This document shows positions 1-6,121 of a DNA stretch of 7,604 nt, one piece after another. The notes under the pieces are model-generated. The model did no database searches. It was given only the letters and a program-made list of their open reading frames with translations, and had not been told where the DNA came from. Position 1 is the first letter of the stretch, and every line of letters begins with the position of its first letter. This DNA is from VBCK01 sp035511515 (GTDB lineage: Bacteria > Pseudomonadota > Gammaproteobacteria > Burkholderiales > Burkholderiaceae_F): positions 1 to 7,604 of the forward strand of contig DATKFG010000110.1 of the NCBI GenBank assembly GCA_035511515.1. The letters are read 5' to 3'. A program made the position numbers and the translations under genes.

Positions 1-1
1 T

Positions 2-334
2 GTCCTGCACCGTCATGTGCGGAAACAGCGCGTACGACTGGAACATCATGTTCACCGGCCGCTGGTACGGCGGCAGCTGCGTGATGTCCTGCCCGTCGAC
101 CAGGATGCGGCCCGAGTCGGGCAGCTCCAGGCCCGCGATCATTCGCAGCAGCGTCGACTTGCCGCAGCCGGAGCTGCCCAGCAGCGCGAACAGCTCGGTC
201 TTGCCGATCGACAGGCTGACGTGATCGACCGCGGTGGAGGCGCCGAAGCGCTTCACCACGTCGACGATCTGGACGAAATCCGGGCGCTGGTCGGCCAGCG
301 CGGGCTTGGGCGAACGGGCGGCTTCGTTGGTCAT
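2..334 (-). CDS. PotA/PotG-type ABC transporter ATP-binding protein (partial, N-terminal 111 codons)
   Basis: This is the energising ATPase of an ABC importer, of the class that takes up polyamines and other small cationic or onium compounds. The gene runs off the left edge, so only the N-terminal part is seen. Translation from the ATG at 334-332 gives MTNEAARSPK..., a KRFG beta-strand region near residue 28, the Walker A motif GSSGCGKST at 53-61, and the Q-loop in NMMFQSYALFPHMTV (Gln99). The NMMFQSYALFPH wording is typical of PotG/PotA-like ATPases. Signature, Walker B and C-terminal TOBE regions lie outside. An ATG 5 bases upstream (339-337) is out of frame and hits a stop after two codons, so 334 is the start. 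Only a weak GGGGG precedes it. The gene starts 20 bp after the acyl-CoA dehydrogenase stop on the same strand, so it is probably cotranscribed and translationally coupled. Permease and binding-protein genes would be expected further left. Family is secure; substrate is not. Confidence 0.93.
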   Translation of the reverse strand, partial: MTNEAARSPKPALADQRPDFVQIVDVVKRFGASTAVDHVSLSIGKTELFALLGSSGCGKSTLLRMIAGLELPDSGRILVDGQDITQLPPYQRPVNMMFQSYALFPHMTVQD

Positions 335-354
335 CGCATGCCCCCGGGCCCGGA

Positions 355-1530
355 TCAGCCGATCAAGCCGTCGACTCCCCGCTTCAGCAGGCTGCGCGCG
401 ACGATCAGCCGCTGGATCTCGCTGGTGCCCTCCCAGATCCGGTCCACGCGCAGCTCCCGGTAGAAGCGCTGCGCCGCGTTGCTGCGCATGTAGCCGCGCC
501 CGCCGAAGATCTGCACCACGCGGTCAGCCACCCGGTTGGCCATCTCCGAGGCCACCAGCTTGGCCATCGAGCAGTGGGTGTGCACCACCGACAGGTCCTC
601 GCCGCGGTCCTGCATCGCGGCGGCCTCGTAGGTCATCAGGCGCGCGCCCCACAGGTCGGTCAGGCTGTCGGCCAGCATCGCCTGGATCAGCTGGTACTCG
701 GCGATCGGGTGGCCCGAGACCACCCGGGTCTTGGCGAACTCGGTGCCCATCTCGATCAGGCGGGCCGCGGCGCCGCAGCAGCGGGCCGCGATCATCAGGC
801 GCTCGCGCCGGAACCAGCTGCGCGTGTAGCCCATCCCGTCGCCGGCGCGGCCGATGCGGTTGGCCGCCGGCACCTGAACGTCCTTGAGACGGTAGGTCGG
901 ATGGTGCGAAGAGAACGTGTGCCCGAACAGCGGGCTGTCGGCCATCTGAACGCCCGGCGAGTCGATGTCGACGAAGAACAGCGCATGCTGGCGTTCGCCG
1001 GCCTCGGGCGTCACGACCGCCTGCAGGATGAAGAAGTCGGCCTTGTTGGCGCTGGTGACGAACCACTTCTCGCCGTTGACAACGTAGTGGTCGTGCTCCG
1101 CGCGCGCGGTGGTGGCGATGGCGCCAGGGTCCGAGCCGGCCTGCGCCTCCGTGATGGCGTAGCACTCGGTGCGCTTGCCGCTCATCATCGGCTTGACGTA
1201 GCCCTCCAGCTGCTGGGGCGTGCACGCCTCGAACATCCAGGCGTGCACCTCCGACACGGCCCAGCACAGCGCATTGGTGACGCGGCCCAACTGCTCCCAG
1301 ATCACCACCTGATCCAGGCTGGGCAGGCCCAGCCCGCCGTGCTCGACCGGCGCGTCCATCCGGCTGAACCCGAGCTCCAGCGCGCGCGCCTTCTGGTGCG
1401 CCGCCACTTCGGGCGGCACCAGGCCGTCGTGCAGCTCGGCGTATTCCTCGTGGGGGATGAGTTCGCGCTCGGCGTATTCGCGCGCCGTGCGCTGCCATTG
1501 GAGCGTTGCGGGTGAAAGCGGGTAGGCCAT
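355..1530 (-). CDS. Acyl-CoA dehydrogenase (391 aa)
   Basis: FAD-dependent acyl-CoA dehydrogenase that would introduce an alpha-beta double bond into an acyl-CoA thioester and pass electrons to ETF. Length (391 aa) is normal for the family. Visible motifs are the first ACAD signature, AITEAQAGSDPGA at 125-137; the FAD-contacting WFVTS at 156-160; the second signature, QIFGGRGYMRS at 340-350; and the C-terminal IWEGTSEIQRLIV, in which Glu367 aligns with the catalytic base of medium-chain dehydrogenase. The start is ATG at 1530-1528. The frame stays open far upstream, but that stretch crosses the predicted promoter and then lies antisense to another gene. There is no clear Shine-Dalgarno. It heads the leftward operon with the ABC ATPase and faces the flavoprotein operon across a shared regulatory region. 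Chain length and substrate cannot be read from sequence. Context suggests the side chain of a betaine-like acid rather than ordinary fatty-acid oxidation (inference). Confidence 0.95.
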   Translation of the reverse strand: MAYPLSPATLQWQRTAREYAERELIPHEEYAELHDGLVPPEVAAHQKARALELGFSRMDAPVEHGGLGLPSLDQVVIWEQLGRVTNALCWAVSEVHAWMFEACTPQQLEGYVKPMMSGKRTECYAITEAQAGSDPGAIATTARAEHDHYVVNGEKWFVTSANKADFFILQAVVTPEAGERQHALFFVDIDSPGVQMADSPLFGHTFSSHHPTYRLKDVQVPAANRIGRAGDGMGYTRSWFRRERLMIAARCCGAAARLIEMGTEFAKTRVVSGHPIAEYQLIQAMLADSLTDLWGARLMTYEAAAMQDRGEDLSVVHTHCSMAKLVASEMANRVADRVVQIFGGRGYMRSNAAQRFYRELRVDRIWEGTSEIQRLIVARSLLKRGVDGLIG

Positions 1531-1582
1531 GGGAGTGGGCTCGCGCTGGAAGCGGCGCAGCGCCTGCGAGCGGCACGCTTTG

Positions 1583-1598
1583 TTGAACGATAATACAA
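1583..1598. promoter_or_regulatory. Operator A: imperfect palindrome at the acyl-CoA dehydrogenase promoter
   Basis: TTGAACGATAATACAA. It is one of three related 16-bp sites in the window and fits the shared pattern TTRAACGAWWRTWCAA. The two arms approximate inverted copies of TTGAACR separated by two bases. It lies about 50 bp upstream of the acyl-CoA dehydrogenase start and covers the predicted -10 box, a position suited to repression. The size and form resemble TetR-family operators. The regulator is not encoded here. Confidence 0.65.
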
Positions 1599-1615
1599 AA
1601 AGAATGTTGCCGCAA
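1587..1615 (-). promoter_or_regulatory. Weak candidate promoter for the acyl-CoA dehydrogenase / ABC operon
   Basis: On the minus strand TTGCGG (1615-1610), a 17-bp spacer and TATCGT (1592-1587) form a weak -35/-10 pair. An overlapping TATTAT (1595-1590) is a better -10 but lacks a matching -35 at the usual distance. The -10 region falls inside operator A. Exact hexamers are uncertain; the location is supported by the divergent layout. Confidence 0.4.
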
Positions 1616-1633
1616 TCTGCGGCGATCAAGCGG

Positions 1634-1662
1634 TTGGCAGTCCTGTTAAACGATTGTACAAT
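1634..1662 (+). promoter_or_regulatory. Sigma70-type promoter of the flavoprotein-GcvT operon
   Basis: TTGGCA (1634-1639), exactly 17 bp, then TACAAT (1657-1662). Each hexamer matches 5 of 6 consensus bases. The predicted transcript start is near 1669, giving a leader of about 50 nt before the GTG start at 1720. Operator B occupies most of the spacer and the first five bases of the -10 box, so a bound repressor would block RNA polymerase. Confidence 0.75.
1646..1661. promoter_or_regulatory. Operator B: imperfect palindrome in the flavoprotein operon promoter
   Basis: TTAAACGATTGTACAA, the second copy of the shared 16-bp motif. Its centre is 63 bp from that of operator A, about six helical turns, so both sites would face the same side of the DNA. 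It sits between the -35 and -10 elements and overlaps the -10. Confidence 0.7.
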
Positions 1663-1696
1663 AGCGTCCAACCCGAGGGGCGGGCGGCGCAAAAGC

Positions 1697-1723
1697 ATGG
1701 GCCGCGCAGGGGGTGAGCCGTGA
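1697..1723 (+). other. Possible 8-codon leader ORF ahead of the first flavoprotein
   Basis: Within the predicted mRNA leader, ATG at 1697 opens an 8-codon frame (MGRAGGEP). Its TGA (1721-1723) overlaps the GTG start of the flavoprotein (1720-1722) as GTGA. This could couple translation onto a weak GTG start, or be chance in GC-rich DNA. It has no convincing ribosome binding site of its own. Confidence 0.2.
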
Positions 1724-3318
1724 CGACAGCATGGGATGCCATCGTGGTGGGAGCCGGTCACAACGGCCTGGTGACCGCGTGCTACATGGCGCGCGCCGGA
1801 CTGCGCGTGCAGGTGCTCGAGCGCAAGCCCTGGGTCGGCGGCGCCGCCGTGAGCCGCTCTCTGTACAAGGACTTCACGTACTCCAACTGCTCGTACGTGT
1901 GCAGCCTGCTGCGGCCGGAGATCATGCGCGACCTGGAGCTGCCGCGCCACGGCCTGCAGGTGATCCCGTACGAGGGCGGCGGCACCCTGATGAGCAACGG
2001 CGACCACTTCGCCACCTATGCGGACCACGACGCGATGCGGCGCGAGATCGCGCGCCACTCCAGGCGCGACGCCGAGGCCTACGATCGCTACTCGCGCGAC
2101 GTGCTGCGCCAGTGCAAGTTCATCAAGCCGCTGTTGATGCGCACGCCGCCCGACCCGACGTCGTTCGCGCCGCGCGACATCATGGAGCTGGTGTACCTGG
2201 GTCGGCACTTTCACCGGCTGGGCGAGTCGCGCCTGCTCGACACCATCCGCTTCTACACGCTGAGCGCGGCCGACTTCCTGGACGAGTACTTCGAGAGCGA
2301 GATCGTCAAAGCACACCTGGCCGGCACCTCGATCATCGGCACCGGGCTGGGGCCGCGCTCGCCCGGCACCGCTTACGTGCTGCTGCACCATTACATGGGC
2401 GACATCGACGATGCGGTGGGCGCTTGGGGGTTCGCGCGCGGCGGCATGGGATCGGTGTCCAGCGCGATGCGCGCCTCGCTCGAGGCCAGCGGCGGCAGCG
2501 TGCGCACCGACGCCGAGGTCGACCGCATCCTGGTGCGCGACGGCAGGACCCGGGGCGTCGTGCTGGCGGGCGGCGAGCAGATCCATGCCGGCACCGTCGT
2601 CTCGAACATGGACGTCAAGCGCACGTTCCTGGACACGGTGGACGCGGCCGAGCTGCCGGGCGAGTTCGTGCAGGCGGTGCGCAACTTCAAGATCCGGGGC
2701 TCCTCGGGCAAGCTGAACATCGCGCTGGACAGCCTGCCCGAGTTCCCGGCGTTTCCCGCCGACGCCCCGTGCATCCGGGGTGACATGCACATCACCGACA
2801 CCATCGACATGGTCGAGCGCGCCTACGACGACTGGAAGGCCGGCCGCTGGTCGCGCCAGCCCTACGTCGACATGCTGCTGCCTTCGTTGATCGATCCGAC
2901 CATGGCGCCCGACGGCAAGCACTACATGTCGGTGTTCGTCCAGTACGCGCCGTACAAGCTGGCCGACGGCGAGTGGAACGCGGAGCGCCGCAAGGCCTTC
3001 GGCGACACGGTGATCGACGCCATCGCGGCGCACAGCCCGGGCCTGAGGGACCGGATCCTGCACGCCGAGATCCGAACGCCGTGGGACATCGAGAACGAGG
3101 TCGGCCTGACCGAAGGCAACATCTTCCAGGGCGAGCTCACGCTGGACCAGCTGCTGTTCAACCGCCCGATTCCCGGCTATGCGCAGTACCGCTCGCCCAT
3201 CCGGGGCCTGTACATGTGCGGCTCCAGCACCCACCCGGGCGGCGGCGTGATGGGAGCCCCGGGGGCCAATGCGGCCCGCACGATCCTGCGCGACCTGGGC
3301 CGGCGGCGCGCTTCATGA
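1720..3318 (+). CDS. CrtI/PYROXD2-type FAD-dependent oxidoreductase, first of a tandem pair (532 aa)
   Basis: Flavoprotein of the phytoene-desaturase/PYROXD2 superfamily. The N-terminal Rossmann FAD motif is DAIVVGAGHNGLVTACYMA, with GAGHNG at 11-16. The acidic end of strand 2 is LERKPWVGGAA (residues 33-43). The family's late motifs are present: GNIFQGELTLDQLLFNRP at 466-483 and GLYMCGSSTHPGGGVMGAPG at 497-516. About 530 aa is normal for the family. The start is GTG at 1720, preceded by AGGGGG six bases upstream; the nearby ATG at 1731 is out of frame. There is no signal peptide or clear membrane segment, so it is probably cytoplasmic. Its stop overlaps the next gene's start (ATGA at 3315-3318). 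A carotenoid role is unlikely because no other carotenoid gene is present. The neighbours suggest oxidation of an amine or N-methyl compound, but the reaction is unknown. Residues 56-61 carry a CSYVC cysteine pair absent from the downstream paralogue. Confidence 0.92.
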   Translation: MTTAWDAIVVGAGHNGLVTACYMARAGLRVQVLERKPWVGGAAVSRSLYKDFTYSNCSYVCSLLRPEIMRDLELPRHGLQVIPYEGGGTLMSNGDHFATYADHDAMRREIARHSRRDAEAYDRYSRDVLRQCKFIKPLLMRTPPDPTSFAPRDIMELVYLGRHFHRLGESRLLDTIRFYTLSAADFLDEYFESEIVKAHLAGTSIIGTGLGPRSPGTAYVLLHHYMGDIDDAVGAWGFARGGMGSVSSAMRASLEASGGSVRTDAEVDRILVRDGRTRGVVLAGGEQIHAGTVVSNMDVKRTFLDTVDAAELPGEFVQAVRNFKIRGSSGKLNIALDSLPEFPAFPADAPCIRGDMHITDTIDMVERAYDDWKAGRWSRQPYVDMLLPSLIDPTMAPDGKHYMSVFVQYAPYKLADGEWNAERRKAFGDTVIDAIAAHSPGLRDRILHAEIRTPWDIENEVGLTEGNIFQGELTLDQLLFNRPIPGYAQYRSPIRGLYMCGSSTHPGGGVMGAPGANAARTILRDLGRRRAS

Positions 3319-4889
3319 GCCCGCGCTACCGGCATATCGTGATCGGAGGCGGGCACAACGGCCTGGTGTGCGCCGCCTACCTGGCCAGGGCCGGCGGCCC
3401 GGTGCTGCTGCTGGAGGCGTCGGAGCAGGTCGGCGGAGCCGCGATCACGCGCGAATTCGCGCCGGGCTTCAAGGTGTCCGGCGGGGCGCACCTGCTGCAC
3501 GCGCTGCCGCAGCGGCTGCACCGCGAGCTCGACCTGGCCAGACACGGCCTGCGCTTCGCGGCGCAGGCAGTCAGCACGTATGCGCTGGACCCATCGGGCG
3601 CGCCGCTGGTCCTTTCGAACGGAAACGTCAGCGGCGTCGATCCCAAGGACGCGGCGGCCTACGCCGCCTTCAGCGACCGGATGTCCGTGTTCGCGCGCGT
3701 GCTCGACCGGATCAACGACCTGGAGCCGTTCGGCCTTTCGTTCAAGAGCTGGCGCGAGCGGCTCGACGCTCTGCAGCTCGCCTGGAGCATCCGCTCGCTG
3801 GGCCGGCCGTCGATGCGCGAGCTGCTGCGCATCGGCGGGATGAACGCCTACGACCTGCTGACCGAGACCTTCGAGTCGCCCCGGCTGCGCGGCGCGCTGG
3901 GACTGGATGCCACGCTCGGCGCCGAGCAGGGCGCGCGCTCGCCCGGCACGGTGCTGACGCTGCTGCACCGCTGGGCGGGGCAAGCGAGCGCCGGTACGCT
4001 GGGCATCGCGCAGCCCGCCGGCGGCATGGGGACCGTCACGCAGGCAATGGCGCGCGCCGCCGGCGAGTGCGGCGCGCAGATCCGCACCTCGGCGCGCGTG
4101 GAGCGCATCCTGGTGCGGGGCGACCGTGCGTGCGGCGTGCGGCTCGAATCGGGCGAGACGATCGAGGCCGGGTCGGTCGTCTCCAACGCTGATCCGAAAA
4201 CAACCTTCCTGAAACTGCTCGGGCCCGAGCACCTCGATACCGACTTCGTGCGCCGCATCGATCACCTGCGGGTGCGCGGCTTGGTCGCCAAGATGCACCT
4301 GGCGCTGGACGGCCCGCCTTCGTTCACCGTCCTGCCCGCGGGTGCGCTGGGCGGCCGCCTGCTGGTCTCGCCCGACCTGGAATACCTGGAGCTCGCCTCC
4401 AATCCGAGCAAGTACCGCGACGTTCCGGCCGAGCCGGTGCTGGAGATCACCGTCCCGAGCGTCAAGGACCCGCAGCTGGCGCCCGCGGGCCGGCACGTGA
4501 TGTCGATCAACGTGATGTTCGTGCCGTACGACCTTGGAAGCGATGCGGACGCGGCTCGCGGCCGCCTCTCGGACGGCGTGCTGTCGGTGCTGGAGCGGCA
4601 CGCCCCCGGCATCCGGCAGAAGGTGGTGCACTCCGAGCTGCTGACCCCGTCGGACCTGGAGCGCCACTTCGGCATGGCCGGCGGCCACTGGCATCACTGC
4701 GCACTGAGCCTCGACCAGTTCTTCTTCATGCGCCCCGTGCCCGGCGCGGCCCGCTACGCGACGCCGGTGCCGGGGCTGTACCTGTGCGGGGCCGGCAGCC
4801 ACCCCGGTGGCAACGTCAGCGGCCTGGCCGGGCGCAACGCCGCCCGGGCCGTAATCCGAACGGAGGGCGATCGTGCTCGCGCGCACTGA
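3315..4889 (+). CDS. CrtI/PYROXD2-type FAD-dependent oxidoreductase, second of a tandem pair (524 aa)
   Basis: Second flavoprotein of the phytoene-desaturase/PYROXD2 superfamily. It begins HIVIGGGHNGLVCAAYLARA, with the FAD dinucleotide motif GGGHNG at 11-16. It ends with GLYLCGAGSHPGGNVSG at 487-503, the matching C-terminal FAD-contact motif. Residues 456-474 read GGHWHHCALSLDQFFFMRP; the first paralogue has an EGNIFQ-type version here, so the two belong to different sub-branches and are not a recent copy. A shared ARSPGT/PRSPGT core (near 207-212 here, 212-217 in the partner) confirms homology. The ATG at 3315 overlaps the preceding TGA by four bases, with no strong Shine-Dalgarno, which implies translational coupling and a roughly matched supply of both proteins. 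A heterodimer or sequential oxidation is possible (inference). The frame is open upstream to 2973, but that part lies inside the first gene and is rejected. Confidence 0.92.
   Translation: MSPRYRHIVIGGGHNGLVCAAYLARAGGPVLLLEASEQVGGAAITREFAPGFKVSGGAHLLHALPQRLHRELDLARHGLRFAAQAVSTYALDPSGAPLVLSNGNVSGVDPKDAAAYAAFSDRMSVFARVLDRINDLEPFGLSFKSWRERLDALQLAWSIRSLGRPSMRELLRIGGMNAYDLLTETFESPRLRGALGLDATLGAEQGARSPGTVLTLLHRWAGQASAGTLGIAQPAGGMGTVTQAMARAAGECGAQIRTSARVERILVRGDRACGVRLESGETIEAGSVVSNADPKTTFLKLLGPEHLDTDFVRRIDHLRVRGLVAKMHLALDGPPSFTVLPAGALGGRLLVSPDLEYLELASNPSKYRDVPAEPVLEITVPSVKDPQLAPAGRHVMSINVMFVPYDLGSDADAARGRLSDGVLSVLERHAPGIRQKVVHSELLTPSDLERHFGMAGGHWHHCALSLDQFFFMRPVPGAARYATPVPGLYLCGAGSHPGGNVSGLAGRNAARAVIRTEGDRARAH
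4862..4867 (+). promoter_or_regulatory. Strong Shine-Dalgarno for the GcvT-family gene
   Basis: GGAGGG, five bases before the GTG at 4873. It lies inside the end of the second flavoprotein gene and decides the GTG start. Confidence 0.8.
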
Positions 4890-6081
4890 AAGCCGCCCGC
4901 ACTACCTGCGGCCGCGCCTGACCTCGCCGTTTTTCGAGCGCAGCCGGCACCTGGTCCAGACCGACGAGTTCGTCCCGTGGGCCGGCTACACGACGGCCGA
5001 CGTGTACTCGTCGGTCGAGCAGGAGTACTTCGCGATCCGCAACTCGGCCTCGGTATTCGACCTGACGCCGATGGTCAAGTACCGCATCGCCGGCCCCGAT
5101 GCGCAGCGCTACCTGAACCGGCTGGTCACGCGCGACGTGGGCAGGCTCAAGCCCGGCCGGGTCGCCTACACGGTCTGGTGCAACGAGGCCGGCCACGTGA
5201 TCGACGACGGCACCATCTTCCGCTTCGGCAGCGACGAATTCCGCCTGTGCACCGCGGAGCGCCAGCTCGACTGGCTGATCGACTCGGCCATCGGCTTCGA
5301 CGTCGACATCGGCGAGGTCACGGAGCAGGTCGCGGCGCTGGCGCTGCAGGGGCCCACGTCCTGCTCGGTGCTCAAGGCGATGGGCCTGGCCGGCGTCGAG
5401 AAGCTCGTGCCGTTCGAAATCGGGCAGTTCCGGCTGGGCGAGGCGCCGCTGACGGTCTCGCGCACCGGCTTCACCGGCGACCTGGGCTACGAGCTGTGGA
5501 TCGACTCGCAGCAGGCGCTGCCCCTTTGGGACCGGCTGATGGAGGCGGGGCGCACGCGGGGCATCCGCGCGATCGGCTACCGCGCGCTGGACATGGCTCG
5601 CATCGAGGCCGGATTCATTTTGCCCAACGTGGACTTCATCTCGGCGGCGCAGACGGTGCTGCTGAACCGCGAGACCACGCCGCTGGAGCTGGGCTTGGAG
5701 TCGCTGGTCGCGTTCGACAAGGGCCATTTCAACGGCCGCCGCGCGCTGCTGGCCGAGAAGGCGCGCGGGTCGCGCCGCCGCTTGATCGGCCTGGAGATCG
5801 CCGGCAAGAAGCCCGCCCACGGCTCGCTGATCTACGACAGCCGCAAGGGCGAGCGGCAGGTCGGCGAGATCAAGTCCGCGCTGTGGTCGCCCACCTGCAA
5901 GCGCAACATCGCGCTGGCGATGATCGACGCGCCGTATTTCCAGTCCCTGCGGGAATGCTGGGTGGACATCTATCTGCACCGCGAACTGGCGTGGGAGCGG
6001 CGGATGGCGCACGCCTGGCCGGTCGCGCGGCCGTTCTACGCGCCGGCCCGGCGCAAGGCCGTGCCCGCGCTGGACCGGTAG
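4873..6081 (+). CDS. GcvT / aminomethyltransferase-family protein (402 aa)
   Basis: Protein of the glycine-cleavage T-protein superfamily. Members transfer a methylene or methyl group from an amine or sulfonium donor to tetrahydrofolate (GcvT, the T-domains of sarcosine and dimethylglycine dehydrogenases, DmdA). Seen here: the N-terminal GCV_T region YRIAGPDAQRYLNRLVTRDV (70-89), the acidic pair in GHVIDDGTIFRF (Asp111-Asp112) at the place of the catalytic Asp of T-protein, SRTGFTGDLGYELWI (196-210), ALDMARIEAGF (238-248), FDKGHFNGRRAL (281-292), then the C-terminal barrel from about 300. Length fits a stand-alone member. It overlaps the flavoprotein before it by 17 bp. Residues 1-40 extend past the usual N-terminus but follow a good Shine-Dalgarno. 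It lacks the lipoyl-carrier partners GcvH and GcvP nearby, so a true glycine-cleavage role is unlikely. A one-carbon acceptor for an oxidised N-methyl substrate fits better; a DmdA-like direct demethylase is the alternative. Confidence 0.92.
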   Translation: MLARTESRPHYLRPRLTSPFFERSRHLVQTDEFVPWAGYTTADVYSSVEQEYFAIRNSASVFDLTPMVKYRIAGPDAQRYLNRLVTRDVGRLKPGRVAYTVWCNEAGHVIDDGTIFRFGSDEFRLCTAERQLDWLIDSAIGFDVDIGEVTEQVAALALQGPTSCSVLKAMGLAGVEKLVPFEIGQFRLGEAPLTVSRTGFTGDLGYELWIDSQQALPLWDRLMEAGRTRGIRAIGYRALDMARIEAGFILPNVDFISAAQTVLLNRETTPLELGLESLVAFDKGHFNGRRALLAEKARGSRRRLIGLEIAGKKPAHGSLIYDSRKGERQVGEIKSALWSPTCKRNIALAMIDAPYFQSLRECWVDIYLHRELAWERRMAHAWPVARPFYAPARRKAVPALDR

Positions 6082-6093
6082 GGCCCTGTGCGC

Positions 6094-6111
6094 GGCCGCC
6101 GGGCGGCGGCC
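6094..6111. terminator. GC hairpin between convergent genes (possible bidirectional terminator)
   Basis: A perfect 7-bp stem, GGCCGCC / GGCGGCC, with a 4-base GGGC loop, lies in the 40-bp gap between two converging stop codons. There is no T-tract on either side, so intrinsic termination is doubtful. The position between convergent genes is the main support. Confidence 0.4.
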
Positions 6112-6121
6112 CTCCCGGCGC

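Noticed and set aside
337..339. Upstream ATG for the ABC ATPase
   Set aside because: It reads ATG CGA TGA, out of frame with the ATPase and terminated at once.
355..3234. A 959-residue minus-strand reading frame covering the acyl-CoA dehydrogenase and the antisense of the first flavoprotein
   Set aside because: Only the last 391 residues look like a protein family. The rest is Arg/Ala/Val/His-rich antisense sequence and crosses the divergent promoter region. The start is placed at 1530.
3177..4886. Long minus-strand frame opposite the second flavoprotein, and a similar one at 4816-6012 opposite GcvT
   Set aside because: Both are antisense shadows caused by GC-rich third positions. They have low-complexity Arg/Ala/Gln/Val composition, no family motif, and lie opposite well-supported genes.
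1720..4889. Carotenoid biosynthesis genes (crtI-like pair)
   Set aside because: Superfamily membership alone suggests this, but there is no phytoene synthase, cyclase or prenyl synthase, the LDQ-box motifs are of PYROXD2 type, and the neighbours are catabolic.
4873..6081. A true glycine cleavage T-protein
   Set aside because: No gcvH or gcvP is adjacent, and the gene overlaps a flavoprotein gene within a different regulated operon.
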